NCBI GenBank assembly: GCA_013397435.1
Contig: VZRG01001541.1
Span: forward strand, 1 to 64,000
DNA from: Erythrocercus mccallii
Taxonomy: Eukaryota > Chordata > Aves > Passeriformes > Dicruridae
Length of the DNA stretch: 64,000 bases
Reading direction: 5' to 3'
Shown here: positions 34,501-47,411 of the stretch, piece after piece
Layout of the letters: each line of letters opens with the position of its first letter
Position numbering within the stretch: the stretch's first letter is position 1
The notes under the pieces: generated by a model
What the model was told of the DNA's origin: nothing
The model's input: the letters and a program-made list of their open reading frames with translations, nothing else
Databases searched by the model: none
Program-made: the position numbers and the translations under genes

Positions 34501-37500
34501 AGCAGACTCAGGAGATTAGCACAGAGCTGGAGGAAGACGTAAAAATAAGAGGAAGGTGTCATAACCATCTTGCACTAGCCACAAACACAGATGACTTGTA
34601 CACATGGCTTCACTCCTCAGGTGCAGCTAAGCCTCTGGAAAAGGCTCACAAAAGTTTCTAGACTTCCCCATGGCAGACAAGAGGAAAGTTACACAACCTG
34701 TTCATATGCTTTTTTTTTTTTCTTTGCATGGTACAGGCCCTAGTGGGACTCCAAAGTGTGTTTCAAGAAGGACACGTTTGTGATAGATGAAAATACAGCA
34801 CAGCTCAGATTAGATTAAGTGACAGTAAAGGAAAGAGTAGAAGTTGGAAGAACTGTCAACCAAGATGGATCTCTTGTCCAGGCAGGCTTTTATTTTTCTC
34901 CCTTCTCAGTTTTTTTCTCAGGTCTCCCCTTCTCTCTTTATTTGTTTCTTTATTTCTCCTAATTGCTTTTCAGGATGCAGAAATACAATTCCTAGCCTTC
35001 CCATCCTACTGCCTTGATAGTGAAAGCTCTGAGAGGCTGGTGGGGAGGGGTGCAAGGATGACTGAAGGCTCACCCTTCTCCCATAGTCTGGTCCCAGGAG
35101 ATTTGCAACCTGAAATAATCCAAATGCTATTTATCAACAGTAAATCTTAATGTAAAGTAAAGTAAATCTTAAGTAAATCTTAATGTTCCCTCTGCCCTGC
35201 CCACACAATTAACAGACATCCTACTAACTCCTGAGCCTTCTGCTTATGCTAGAGCCTTTTCTTGGTTTGTTCTGCAGCAGGTTCATCCTGAAAGTTCTAG
35301 ACCGCTTCATGACCTCACTGTACACAAGCCTTATGTCCCACCAGCAGACTGCAGCCTCCTCTGGAGAGAAACACCGTGTCTATTCTTCAGCTGCCACCAA
35401 CACTGCATACACAGACATTATAGCAGATGGTGATGCAGAGCCCTCTGCCACCCCAGACTGACAGGAGTGCAATTTGCTGAGGCAGAGTTATTGTTACTTA
35501 GAACCCTGCATGCAGAATAGAGGAGTCATTTAAGAACAAAGCAAAAATAATATTCTGTGCTTGAGAAAGCCCAGCCCAAGAAGTCCACAAGTCTGTAAAG
35601 AAGATAATATAAAAGATAGTCTACAGGACAAAAGAAATTGTAAAGGTGAAAAAGGGAGTTTTAAAGGAGGAAGAGGAGAAAGGTGATAAAAGGATGACTA
35701 CTTAATACAAACACAGTCTCTAAGAGAGAAACACAAAGACAATAAGAGAGAACGCACCAAAGGGCATGGCAATCTGGACAGGAAGAAGATACAGCAAGCA
35801 TATTTTGCTTCAAGCAATACCTTTAGATGAAGCAAAAAAGAGTGAAAAGGCAGGAAAAAAGACTTCAGTAGATGTCAGATAAGGCAATGGTTTCTAGATG
35901 AGAACAAAGCTCTTGACTGGGACATTTTATTAGACAAGATACCCATGGAGGCTTCAAAGAGCTACAGGAGGCAATTAAGGCTTTGGGAGAGAAAGAATGC
36001 TGTGAAAAGGGCTAGGATGAAAGAGGGAGACTGGAAGAAAAGACAGCTTTTATAGTAAAAGAAAGAAATAGATCACGGACGGAGGCTTGAACAATAGCAA
36101 AAGATAAAAATTTAAGCTATGCAGGGGCACATAGTAAGCCAGGCTGGATATGGAGAGACAGAGAACTCTCAGAGGACACTTGAAAGAAGGGTTGAGTTCA
36201 CAGCAAAAAGTAAAAAGACCAGAAAGTTTAAGTGCTTTCATCATGGAGAAATAACAAGATAATATGATGATATTCAAGTGGACATGTACTGAGTAATACT
36301 AGACTGAGTAGAGCAGAACTGACAGAAACAGGGCAGATTTTGAGAATCATCAGCTTTTGATAACACGAGAAGAAAGAGGCAGAATGAGGAAAAAACTCCC
36401 ACAACTGGCATCAGATAAATACTTACAGGAACACAAGGACATGAAGGAGCCATGGAAGTAGATGTTGGAATAGAGGAATTTGGAAGGAAACTTGAACAGA
36501 TCAGGATAGGGCAGGATGGCAGTGCAGTATGACATGATATGACAATATGATATGCCATGACTTGGCAAAAACCAAATGAGCTTTAAAGGGGCAGGGTTAT
36601 GTCCCAGTTCCAGAAACAATCCAACTGTGACAGTCTGCACAGAGCACCACGTCCATGTCAATGATGCCATCTAAGGTAAATTACTTAACTCGAGGTTAGC
36701 TCGAGGTTGTCTTGTCCCACATCACAACGTGGTCACAGGTTGGAAATGAGAGCAAAAATAACAAGCAGAGAGACTTAAACAAACCCAGCAACAAGAGCAA
36801 GACACAGAAAATCAGATGAAAGAGAAGAGAGCAAAATTAGGTTTTATAAATGGATCCAAACTCATTCAGAACTTTAAAGTGAATCTGGTTGTCCTGGTGA
36901 GCTCTCAGGTAAAGACCATCAGGCTTTAAAACTCAAAACAGAACAGCGTTTAGTAGAATAAAAATAAGATTATTTGATTATTTTAAATAGAGAAAACTTC
37001 AAGCATGGAAGTCAGGAAGCAGAGAAATAAATATATAGTCTATACACAACTCTCCCTTACCCACTGTGACCTTGGTTGCAATTAAGTTGATGACCTTCTG
37101 AGCTGCTAAAATTTTGTGTTCACACTCTATTGCCTAGGAGATTGTTTCCATGTCTCCACAGCTTGGATGCCTCCTCCCTTACAGCTGCCCCCTTCTTAAA
37201 TTGCAGCCCTCAATTCCCTTGGTGATTCTCTACCCTACAGCACCCGTAGCTTCTATTAAATAATTTCTTCTTTTCATCTGCTGAAAGGCTTTCCAAATGA
37301 AGAGGTATATTACTGGTGGGATAAAAAAATGAATGTCTTGTCTTAGGATAAACCAAGAACAAATCAAATAGGCACAGTGTGTACACAAGCACCAAAAGAA
37401 GGAAAAAAGTAATTACGAGAAAGAAATATTAGACTGCTGAGAAGGAGAAAACTTTTTCCAGCTGGATTGTGCATCCAAAAGCAGCTAAAATCCATAAGAA

Positions 37501-40500
37501 CTGGCAAATACTCAATTAACTGATTGAAGTAGATTCAGTGGATTTCTTGTTTTCTGGGAGAATAATTTTGCATCACATTCTCTGATGTAGTCAGCTTGAA
37601 GACATTTTTAGCAGAAAGGACCAAGAAACGTCTAGGAAATATAGACTTATCTCTAATGATCAAAACTTATTAAGGATACCTCTAAGCTAGTGAATTTGTT
37701 ATTATTCCAGCACAGAGAATCTGCAGCTTGTGCCTTTCTTCCCCTTCTCCCTGTAGATTGTTTGTTGCACAGGTAAAATGAATAATTGCCCATTAGATCT
37801 GTCAATCATGCCATGACACACAGCCTGACTAAGACCACAGGGGTGGACAGAAAGCGCAGTGATGAGCTGTGCAGAGCTGGCCTGCCACAGCCTCCTGGGT
37901 TTGACCTTTATTTTGCTAATTTCAAGTGGAGAATGATGATTCTTATGTAAAATGTGGCCAATTGTGAAGATGTGTGGTCATAGTTGAAAGTTTTAGGAGG
38001 AGGAACTGGCTTGTGAAGGGAAAATTTTTGGGGAAGTTTCAAGGACATGTTTGTGGTGTGCATGAGCTGAGGTTAGTCAAGAAGAAGGAACCATGAGGAC
38101 AGAGTATCTCCAGGAGGCCAAGGCTAGGATTAGACATATGCAAGAAAAAATATTTCATTTTCCTGATACATGCTCCACTTTAACATGCCTGAAAAATAAT
38201 TTCTCTGAAGCCCTAATAGATTTCTATGAGAGTGATGATATTACCTAATTTAGTGAACTTGAGGAACAGACTGGTTGAAAAGGACAGTCCTATTGTTTTT
38301 TGGGTTTTTTTTGGTGTACTGGAACTAGTGATCAAGAAGTTTGATGCAAGGAAAAAAATTAATTTTCAGCCAGCTCAGCTCTCTACTCCTGCTGATGCAT
38401 GGCCATGTGAATGTCAGTAAAGAAGGGACCAGGAACACAGCTAGAGGGGCTGTCTTTTCTGATTGCAACAGAGTCCTGATCCACCCTAAAAAATTTCTCA
38501 GTAACACTTGGCTCCTGCTTACATTTCAGACTCTTGACATGGTTAGAGCAGATGCTATGAGCTACTTGCATGAACCATGGTTGCTAAGTACTAGTTGTTG
38601 GCAGCGCTGCTTTGTCCTGTCCCATCTCAGATAACTGAGATAGAGGATGTCAATAGAAGGGTTGTAGCACAGATGCGTTATCACTACCATTGAAGATTTT
38701 TTATGTACCTTATTTACTAGGACAGTTGTAGATCCTGCAAAGTTTTGACTAAGCTTCCTGTTTTCCTTCTCCTTCCCCCATCTAAATGCTGATAGCCATA
38801 CAAAAACACCTAACCCTCCAGCACAGCAGGGGTCTTGCCTCTTTTCCATAAAACAATCCCTGGTGGTAATATGAGATAAAGACTAAGGTAAACAGAGGGA
38901 AGATAGTGTTTCTTTTGGCAGCCTGAATAACAAATCCATTACAAATGAGGGCAAAGAAATTCCCCTGCAGCAATAACCTTTGCTGTTATCACTGGCTGCT
39001 GATACAGGGATGATAGTGAGAGTCAGCATGACATTCACTGGGCTCCCTCCCTCTTCTCTCAGCCCCTTGCTTTGACTTGTAGGAAGGTGCTGGGGGAAGG
39101 GATGAAGAACTGCATCAAGCACGTGTGTCCAGGTTGAAGTACTGGGCCATTCTTCAGCATGAAGGCTGCAAAAAGTCTTTTCTCTGTCAAGCTTTTTTAA
39201 ACTAGAGCTGCTGCACACCTATTAGCAAGAGCCAATTCAGATTGTCTCAAAGGGAGAAAAACAGTGCAAGAAGTACACTCAGGGCCACAAGGGGATACAA
39301 TCTCCATATGCCAAAGAGACAGGTAACTTAGTATATTAAGTATATTAAGGGACAAGATAAATCAGCAGAAGAAATTGCAGGAAGGTCCCCATAAATGGCA
39401 TTGTGTCCCAGGGCTGGCATTTAATGTCCATGACATCTAAAAATATTAAACCTGGAACAGGAGTCCAAGAAGGGTCCATAGGTTGCACACTATTGACCAA
39501 GGTCAGGAATGGTGGAGACATAATGGGCCAATGAAGAAGAAAGTGCTGAGAATAAATGGTGGAAACTGTTCTGACTTTCACTTATGTTGGGAGCTGAAAT
39601 TAGTTCTATGAGCTGCTAAACTCAGACTGTTTATGAGAAATTACAGATTTTTGGATGTTGTGTTTGTTCAAGACCATTGCTCACAGTCCTGTTCTTGCAT
39701 TATTAGGTGTTAAGAATCAGCAATAATGCCTGAGTACCTGTGGTAACTTGTTCAAACACTGCCCTTGAGTCTATCTGGGGTGTATATCAACTTTTTCCTG
39801 TCTGTATCAGAGCCAGATTCTATTCAATATTATTCTATAGCATATTTTGAAAGAAATGAGTCAGTAAGCAAAAAAAATGAGAAAAGTAGAGATGGACTTT
39901 ATGAAATGTTTCAAATCCCACTTGCTCTGCTGGGTTTTCTTGCATCAGGAAGAGAGTTGCTGCTCTCTGGCAGGTGCACTGGCTGGGGTGGGGACATTTA
40001 CTTAGGAGGAGGACAGAAATGCCCCAGACCACTGGTTTTTGGGCACCATGAGGAGCACGAGCTCACACAAGTCTCCTCAGACCATCATGCTGACAGACAA
40101 GCTATGCCACTTGCTGAAGACTTCATTGCTCTGGGAAGAAGATGCAGCTGACCCTTGCCATGGCAGCTTTCAACCTCATCTTCATCAAAGAGGAAAGGGA
40201 TGCAGAAGGTATTGCTGTGGTCCTTCCCTGTACCACAGGGACCACAGTTCTGGCTACAGAACTTGCTGGTAGAAAGCACAGCTGGTACCAGTGGCACCAC
40301 CACTGCTAGCCAACAAGTTCCTTACCCCTCTTCCTTCTCCCTCCAAATAAAACCACTCCAAATGCCGTCATTAAATCCCATGGGATGGAGGTGAGGTCTC
40401 TGTAGGGGCAGGGTATTCTCCTTGCTTTGGGCAGGAGGGTTGTCCATCGTCTTCCTGCAGGAGATCTTCACCAATCTAACTGTACTTTGTGGCAGGACCA

Positions 40501-43394
40501 CTTGAACAGACATATCTGTCTATACAATTTCATACTGATTTTTGCCACACTGATCATTACAGTCCTGTCCTCTCTTGACCTATAGTCTTGCATGCTGGGG
40601 AACATGATCATTGCCCTGAATCAGCTGCTGAGCATTCAGATCTGCTTAGGAGTGCATTAACGTCTTTAATATCTGTGCTCTGATACCAGTCTGAAATGTC
40701 ATTTTTATCAAGATGCCTTTCTCTGCAGTCCACATGAGGGTCTGGATCCAGCTTTGATTTTTTTTCTTACAGAGCTACATGGGAAATAAGAGGCAGACAT
40801 CACTGAGAAGGGAGGAGGTCAGCACTCCCTAAAGGATTCCTAGTACACCCTCTAACCAGATAATAAGCATATCACCTGCATCTTGACAGGGGACAGCACT
40901 CATGTTAAGGATCTGAAGCAAACTAAAGAAGGACTGAGGCCTTATTGTGTGGACCTATTCTCTTTAGATACCAATCTGGTGTCCTTCGGTAACCTTCATG
41001 TCTTCTGGAAATGTTTCACTTTTTTGAACACTTCTCTTGACAGATTAAAAAGACTCTTTGTTTTTATGTGGTTTTCCATTTGATCCATTCCAGTTAATGT
41101 TTTGAACCTTGTTGTTTCCATGGGGGTATTGACTCAAGCACATTGTGGTCACCATGGAGGATTGGTTTCAGCTAAGAAGCTGAATTTGACATACCAGTGG
41201 TAGAGCAGGTTCAACTGAAATACTGATATGGAATCAGTTGTGTCAGTCCTCTGTATTCAGTAGCAAAACATCATTAGCTGATAATTGTTCATTCTCTTTA
41301 GAGAAGATCCATTTACTACAGAACTAAACACACTGATCTGGAAAAGTGGAAAGAAGAACAGAGAAGCCTAAAAAAAGAGTTGGGTTGGAAGCAGAAACCA
41401 CTAGAGGTTCTGAAAGTGAAAAATCCTTGTGGAAGGATTTAGAAAGGATGTTCCAGAGTATCTTAGCATGTTCTGTTAATCTACTACACTATTATTACAC
41501 AATTTATTTGCTACATAGCATTCAACTGGGTTCTCCCAGTGATGGAACTGTAAAAGAGAATAAAGGTAACATAGGGCAGCTCAGGGCTAGAACTAATGGG
41601 GAGTGAAAAGTCCCATGGGGAAGGACTGCTTCTTGTAGATATTCTGAGTCTTTCTGAGGGCTTGCATAGAGGGGCTACTAGTCAGGGTGGAGCAAGAGGC
41701 TGTACCAGAGCTCTGCACAGAAAAGGCTGCCTGTCAAGCTGTGCACCTGCCTAATCAAAAGCCAGTGATGCATCAGGCACTGACCTTCTTAGTCTCCCTT
41801 GTCCCACATTTCCAGACAAAGTGTCAAGTCTGGTCTTTTATCTTTTGGTATGAGGCAATTATAAGGAAAAAAAAAGAAGTTTTCTAGGGTTACGGCATAA
41901 GAGTAGTTGGTACTGCTTTTGAAATATAGCTGGGTTAAAGAAGAGAGAATACATAGAAATTCAAGATTTTTCAGCGTTGACCTGAACCATTACAGCTGTC
42001 CCAAAATTGTGCATGGCATAAAGAAAGGATGGTCATATTCCCTTCCTTGCACCAGCTTTGATATGTCTGCTGAGCACTGTGAAAGGTAAACTGATGGAAA
42101 ACACTCATGTCTTCATGCAGTTAACTGCTCAGAGTCGTGCTCTGAGTGAGTTCACTGCAGGTCAGGGAAGCAGCTTTTAAGAACAAAGCTGTTCATGTGG
42201 CCATCTATAGATCATGTCAGCCACAACGTACACACTCACATGCAGCACTAAAACACATGTAGGCAAGAGAATTTTGCTTAGCCTTTGCTTCATCTTCCAA
42301 AGGGTAAGATTTCCATGTACTTCTGGAATAAAATTCCTACACCATGCTGTTTCTTCTGTCACTACCCTGTTGCATAGCTGCCATGTGTTTAATCCTGCTT
42401 TTGCCTTTATCATTCCTGGAAAGCTTAGGTGAACCCGCAGATCTTTTGCCCTTTGAGCCTGGAGCAGTATGGACTTCAAACTAATGGAAATCAGGTTTCC
42501 AACATGCCCTATTTCTATATGGAACTGGAACTAAAAGCAGCCTGCCCTCAGTACCATGTCCCCTATGGCTAATAACAAACTTGATGCCAAACAGAATTAA
42601 TATCAAATACCTCTCTGGTCTGGATAAGGGCTCACAGGGTGCCAGTAAGTTATTCAGAGGAACAAAAACAGACTGACTGAAGAATTGTACAGGATGATTG
42701 AGCAATAAAATTACAGATGAAAAGTCACAATAAATCTGAAGTGATTAAGGAGGAACAGACATTCTAGCTTGCATACACAAGAACTGTTCAACTATGTAAG
42801 CTCTCGATATGTAAGAATAAGATCTTGGGGTTACACAGAATGATCATAATGACATCTTTAGCATTTATTTAGAACTATGGTTAAGCAGTAGGAAAATAAT
42901 ACCTAATTAAATACAATGTGCAAGTACATCTGAGTAATGTTTGCTTTCTATTTCTCCTAGTCTCAAAAAGATTACAGTAGAACTGGGAGAGTTTCACAGG
43001 ATGGTCAAATTATGGAATAGCTGCTGTATGAGGAACAGTAAAGAGGACTGGAACCTTCCAGGCTGGAAAGGACAATGAGGTCTGGAAAATATTGAGCGGT
43101 ATGAAGAAAATTAACTGAGAAGGTTAATTTGGCTGTACCTCAGGAGGTAGGGTCTTTTTCTATTGAAGTCGCAACTCCTTGGAATTTAGATGCAGGCAAA
43201 CAGTTTTAATTTGCTTTTCTGTAATAGAAGCAAATGACAGGTTTCTGTGAGTCATTTAACAACAAGGATAGATAAGAGAATTCATTACAGACAAGGAATT
43301 AAAAATACATTTTGTGCAATATTTAAAAGACAATAATCTTGTAGACTAGTAGGTAATTTGCACTGCTGTTCCTCTGAGTACTTTAGTTAATTAC
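31560..43394. other. Intergenic, upstream of CLCN1
   Basis: About 12 kb with no gene or clear transposon recognised. Short frames occur on both strands without splice-linked partners or recognisable domains. Distal CLCN1 regulatory sequence would be expected here, but none can be pointed to. Confidence 0.5.
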
Positions 43395-45120
43395 CAAATT
43401 AGAGAATATTTGACCTTTGGATGGGACACCTGCTGTCTTGTCCAATACCATGTTCAAGCACTGTCAGCAGGAGAAAGTTGCCTTGGGGTATATGTAGGCA
43501 GCTTTTGGATGTCTCCAAGGATGCAACAATCACTCCAGGTAAACCTGTGGCAGTGCTCAGTCATGCAAAAGCCTCTTTCTTTATGTTCAGTCAGAAATTC
43601 CTGTGTTTCAATTTGTGCCCATTCCATCTTGTCCCATGACTGGGCTCTGAGAAGAGAATGGCTCCACCATCTTCAGTCTTCCATCAGATAAAAAGACCTC
43701 CCCTGAACCTTTGCTGAACAATCCCAGCTCTTTCAGCCTTTCCTCAGATGTGAGATGTTCCTTCCTTTCATCATCTTTGTGGCCTTTTGCAGAACCCTCT
43801 CCAGTAGCTTCATAGTTTTTATGAACTGGGGAGCTCAGACCTGGACACGGGACTCCAGGTTTAGCCTCATCACAGCTAAGCTGAAGGATGTGCTGCTGAT
43901 CACAACCTTTGGAGCCCTGCAGTTCAGCCAGTTTTCAATCCATTCCGAGGTCCACTTGTCCAGCCTGTACTTAATAAGCTTATTGTGAGGATGTGCTGGG
44001 AGACAAAAGCATTGCTAAAGTAAAGACAAACATAATCAACTGCTCTTCCTTCATCCACCAGGCTGTCTCATCTGATTACTGGACTGTATGTTGGTTCAGT
44101 GTGATTTTCCCTTCACAATTCCATGCTGGCCACTCCCAATCATCTTTCTGTCCTTTATGCATCTGGAAGTGGTTCCTAAGATGAGTTACTTTATCACCTT
44201 TATGGAGATTGAGCTGAACTGGGTCAGTCTGCAGTTTGCTGGACTTCTTGCTCCTTTTGAAGATAGGAGGGACAACTGTTTTCTTCCTGGCCTCAGTTAC
44301 CACTCTGAATTCCTATGACCTTTGAAAGATGAAATAGAGAGTGGTTTTGCAATGAGATTGATCAACTCGCTCATGCTGATGGGTAAATCCCATCAGGTTC
44401 CACGGATTTGTGCATGCCCAGTTTGTTTAAATGTTCTCTGACCTCGTCTGCTGCCAGTGAGGGTCCTTGCTCTTCATCATCTTCTTTAGAATCAATTTGC
44501 CTTGATTCTTTAGAAGAGGGCCCACGTTTTCCATTGCCTTAATTTTGTTGCTGATACACCTGTAGAAACCTTTCTTGTTGCCCTTCATGTCCCTCACCAG
44601 ATTAAACTCCAGATGACCTTTGGTTTTCTTAACCTCATCCTTTAACATGTGGCTGGCATCCCTAGATTCTTCCCAGGCCACCTGTCTGAGTTTAGTCAGG
44701 ACCTCCTTCCTAATTCATGCAGTCCTCCCGCTGCCTTTGCTTGATTCTTGCTCATAAGGATGTATCATTCCTGAGCTTGGAGGAGATGAATCCTATACAA
44801 TGACCAGCTCTCTTGGACCCCTCTTCCCTGCAGGGCCATTTCCCATGGGATTTTTCCAAGAAGACCGCAGAAGAATCAAAGACTTCTCTCCTGAACTCAA
44901 GGACTGAGACCTTATTTGGAGCTCTTCTCCCTCCTCAGATCCAGAAGATGTCCTGGATGTTCACATCCCTAACCCATTCTTCCTCCTTTGTAAGTATCAG
45001 GTCCAGCAGAGCACCTCCTCTTGCTGTCTTTGATCATCTTGTTATGAACTTGCTGGCAGTGCACTCCAGAAACCTCCTGGATTGCTAGTGCCCTGCTCTT
45101 AGTGCTGCACCAGATTGCTT
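43395..45120 (-). mobile_element. CR1 LINE fragment with ORF2 (endonuclease end to 3' end, internal RT deletion)
   Basis: Read on the minus strand, this resembles avian CR1 ORF2. The endonuclease-RT linker gives LEFNLVRDMKGNKKGFYRCI and ENVGPLLKN around 44427-44681, then a KLGMHKSVEPDGI-like start of the RT region with stops. After the FSKAFDTV-like region the middle of the RT is missing: around 43,900 the sequence passes straight to the 3'-terminal part (APQF-like, then the HLRKG-like tail). No frame is intact. The boundaries are approximate. Confidence 0.85.
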
Positions 45121-47149
45121 CCAGGGACTATGAACATGACCACTTCCAATGGTCTGAAGAAAGCATCATCTAATTCTGAAATCTGTTTGCAGGATTGTGG
45201 TCAGTCCTGGGCTAACCACATACTCAAAAATGGATAGTTATTTTTCTGCAGCTGTTAGAAGCAGCTAAATACTTCGTCAGCCTCTGTGACTGGTCTTCAG
45301 GTGAATTTTCTTCTCTTCAGTGCCCCCGTAGAGATGTGGGTAACTCCAAGTCTCAGGATATAGACATCCATAGTCACTATAGTAGTTTACAAGTAATCAA
45401 AGGATGTGTATGCTGGACTATGCACAGGTAAGATTAGCTGGACAAACTTCCACCTGAAACAAACTTGGAGGTGCATAAAGTAATATTTCCTTACAGCACC
45501 AAATCAGAAAACAGCATACTGCATGTATTTTGTCAGAGTTTTTAGAGCTACAGGTATTTGACTTCTTTGAAGAAGTATAGGTGCCACTCACACTCACAGT
45601 AACACTGTGCAATAGGTGAAGGTGTTTTATATTTTTATGTGCTTCTAGAATCCACTCGCAGTGATGACAGATGATAGGCAAACTTTCCTAATCCATGGCC
45701 TTTTACAAATATGTTGTGGAAGTAGATGACTGTCAATCCCAACAGCCACTTGGCTCCCTTAAGAACAAGTAAGAATCAATTTCTTCATATTGTAGAGATA
45801 AATGGCTGAGTTTTAAAACCATAAGCAAATCCTTTAACCCTGACTATGTCCTTATCAAGGTCCAAAGACCAAAGTGTTTGTTGCAGTCACAATGTGTGGA
45901 GGATCTCTTTGCTGCCTCTGTGTTCAGTGCTGAGAATTGTGTGATTGACAAATTCAAAAACATGGCATGCCTTCCCATGCAAAGAAACAGCAATGAAATC
46001 TGGTTCCACCAAGAAGATCTATGTCACTTAATAGTAAATATGAACACTTAAAATAAGCAGGTTCCAATAAGGTAGTGTCCAGCATGATTAAACTTATATC
46101 TGTCCTTCCTCTGCATTAACAAGTTAACAGTGATCATTGTAACATACAGGTACGTGGAAGCTGCCCCATCAATAGTGACAGCAGCAACTTCCTGCTACTT
46201 TGCTAAAGTAAACATTGACAAAATAACTTATTTTTATGTTGTGTTTACTGCCAGCTTCTCTTCTGCATGTCCAGGTTCTCTGCTGGGATTTTGTGGAGAT
46301 TTACAACAGTAGTAGACTTTAGATTTTTATTTGCTTTACATTTCTTTATTGATTAATTATTTCTCATCTACCATACTTTGTATGCCACCTGCTGTACAGC
46401 TGGGGCAGTAATCTCTGTATTCCAGTTGCAGCTCTACTGCCATTGTTGAGAATTATACTAGCAACAGGTCTTTCTTTTCCTAATGTCAGGAATTCTAGTA
46501 CATTGTCTTTCCACACCCCCTACCCCAAACTTGCATGAAATAATTTAATCTACTATATTGCCAAAGTAGCACACACCAGATGTCAAAGCAATTGTATTTT
46601 CTTTGTTCATATAAAAAAGCTTATAGCATGCAGCTACCCTATTAGTTTTCACACAAATGTGGGATGCCCTCATATGCCATTTACACATCAACAAGTTTTT
46701 TTACCTTTTACAGCACAAGATCAGTGGCAAAGTTTAGACTGATTGGCATGCTGCTAGCCCTTGGAATTTATTTCTTTGGGCAGGAGGCCTGTACAATTCG
46801 TGGAAATGTAATTCTGGACACCTTCTGGACACAACAGAGCCCAATACCTGAATGATGTTGGAAATTAGTTAAAAATACTTCCCTGCAAGTAGCAGACAAG
46901 GCCCCTTGCACTCCCTGCCAGGATGGTGCTATCCAGGGTATGATGTCTGCAGGCAACCAGCTCCTGTGGGGCTGAAACTGCTCCCATAGCTCAGTACAAG
47001 GACAGCGTGGGCACCAGCCAGGCAAGGTAAAGCCTTTGGTACCATTTCTGTTGCACGTGCTACTGTTAAACCCAACTTTCTCCATGGGAAAGGTGTTTAA
47101 GTCAGGAATATACAGCATGGGTGTGCAGCTGTGGGTGTCACCTCAGCCA

Positions 47150-47411
47150 TGTTGCCCAGATGGTTAACTGGAGAAGCTGAAGCAGCAGGGTTTATTCACC
47201 CCAGAGAAGAGGCTGATTTGCAAACAGCAAATGCAAATACACCCAGAAGGAGGGTATAGACATTACAGCAGCAGGCTGTCCTCGGAAAGGCACAAGGAAA
47301 ATGCAAGAGGCAACAGCCATGTTTTGAAATAATGGAAATTCATAACCAAGCAGGGGGCTGGACTGGATACTTGCCAACATTCTCTTTCATTATAGATCCT
47401 TCTGTGATTCT
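47150..47411 (+). mobile_element. CR1 LINE 3' fragment, plus sense
   Basis: The end reads GGGGGCTGGACTGGATACTT and then CCTTCTGTGATTCTT, a degenerate CR1 3' terminus in sense orientation. The upstream CAGAGAAGAGGCTGATTTGC fits the CR1 ORF2 C-terminal region. It is the only plus-sense CR1 piece I identified. Confidence 0.6.

Noticed and set aside
35246..35461. 71-codon plus-strand frame ending in an acidic tail
   Set aside because: Composition looks protein-like, but there is no recognisable family, partner exon or poly(A) context.
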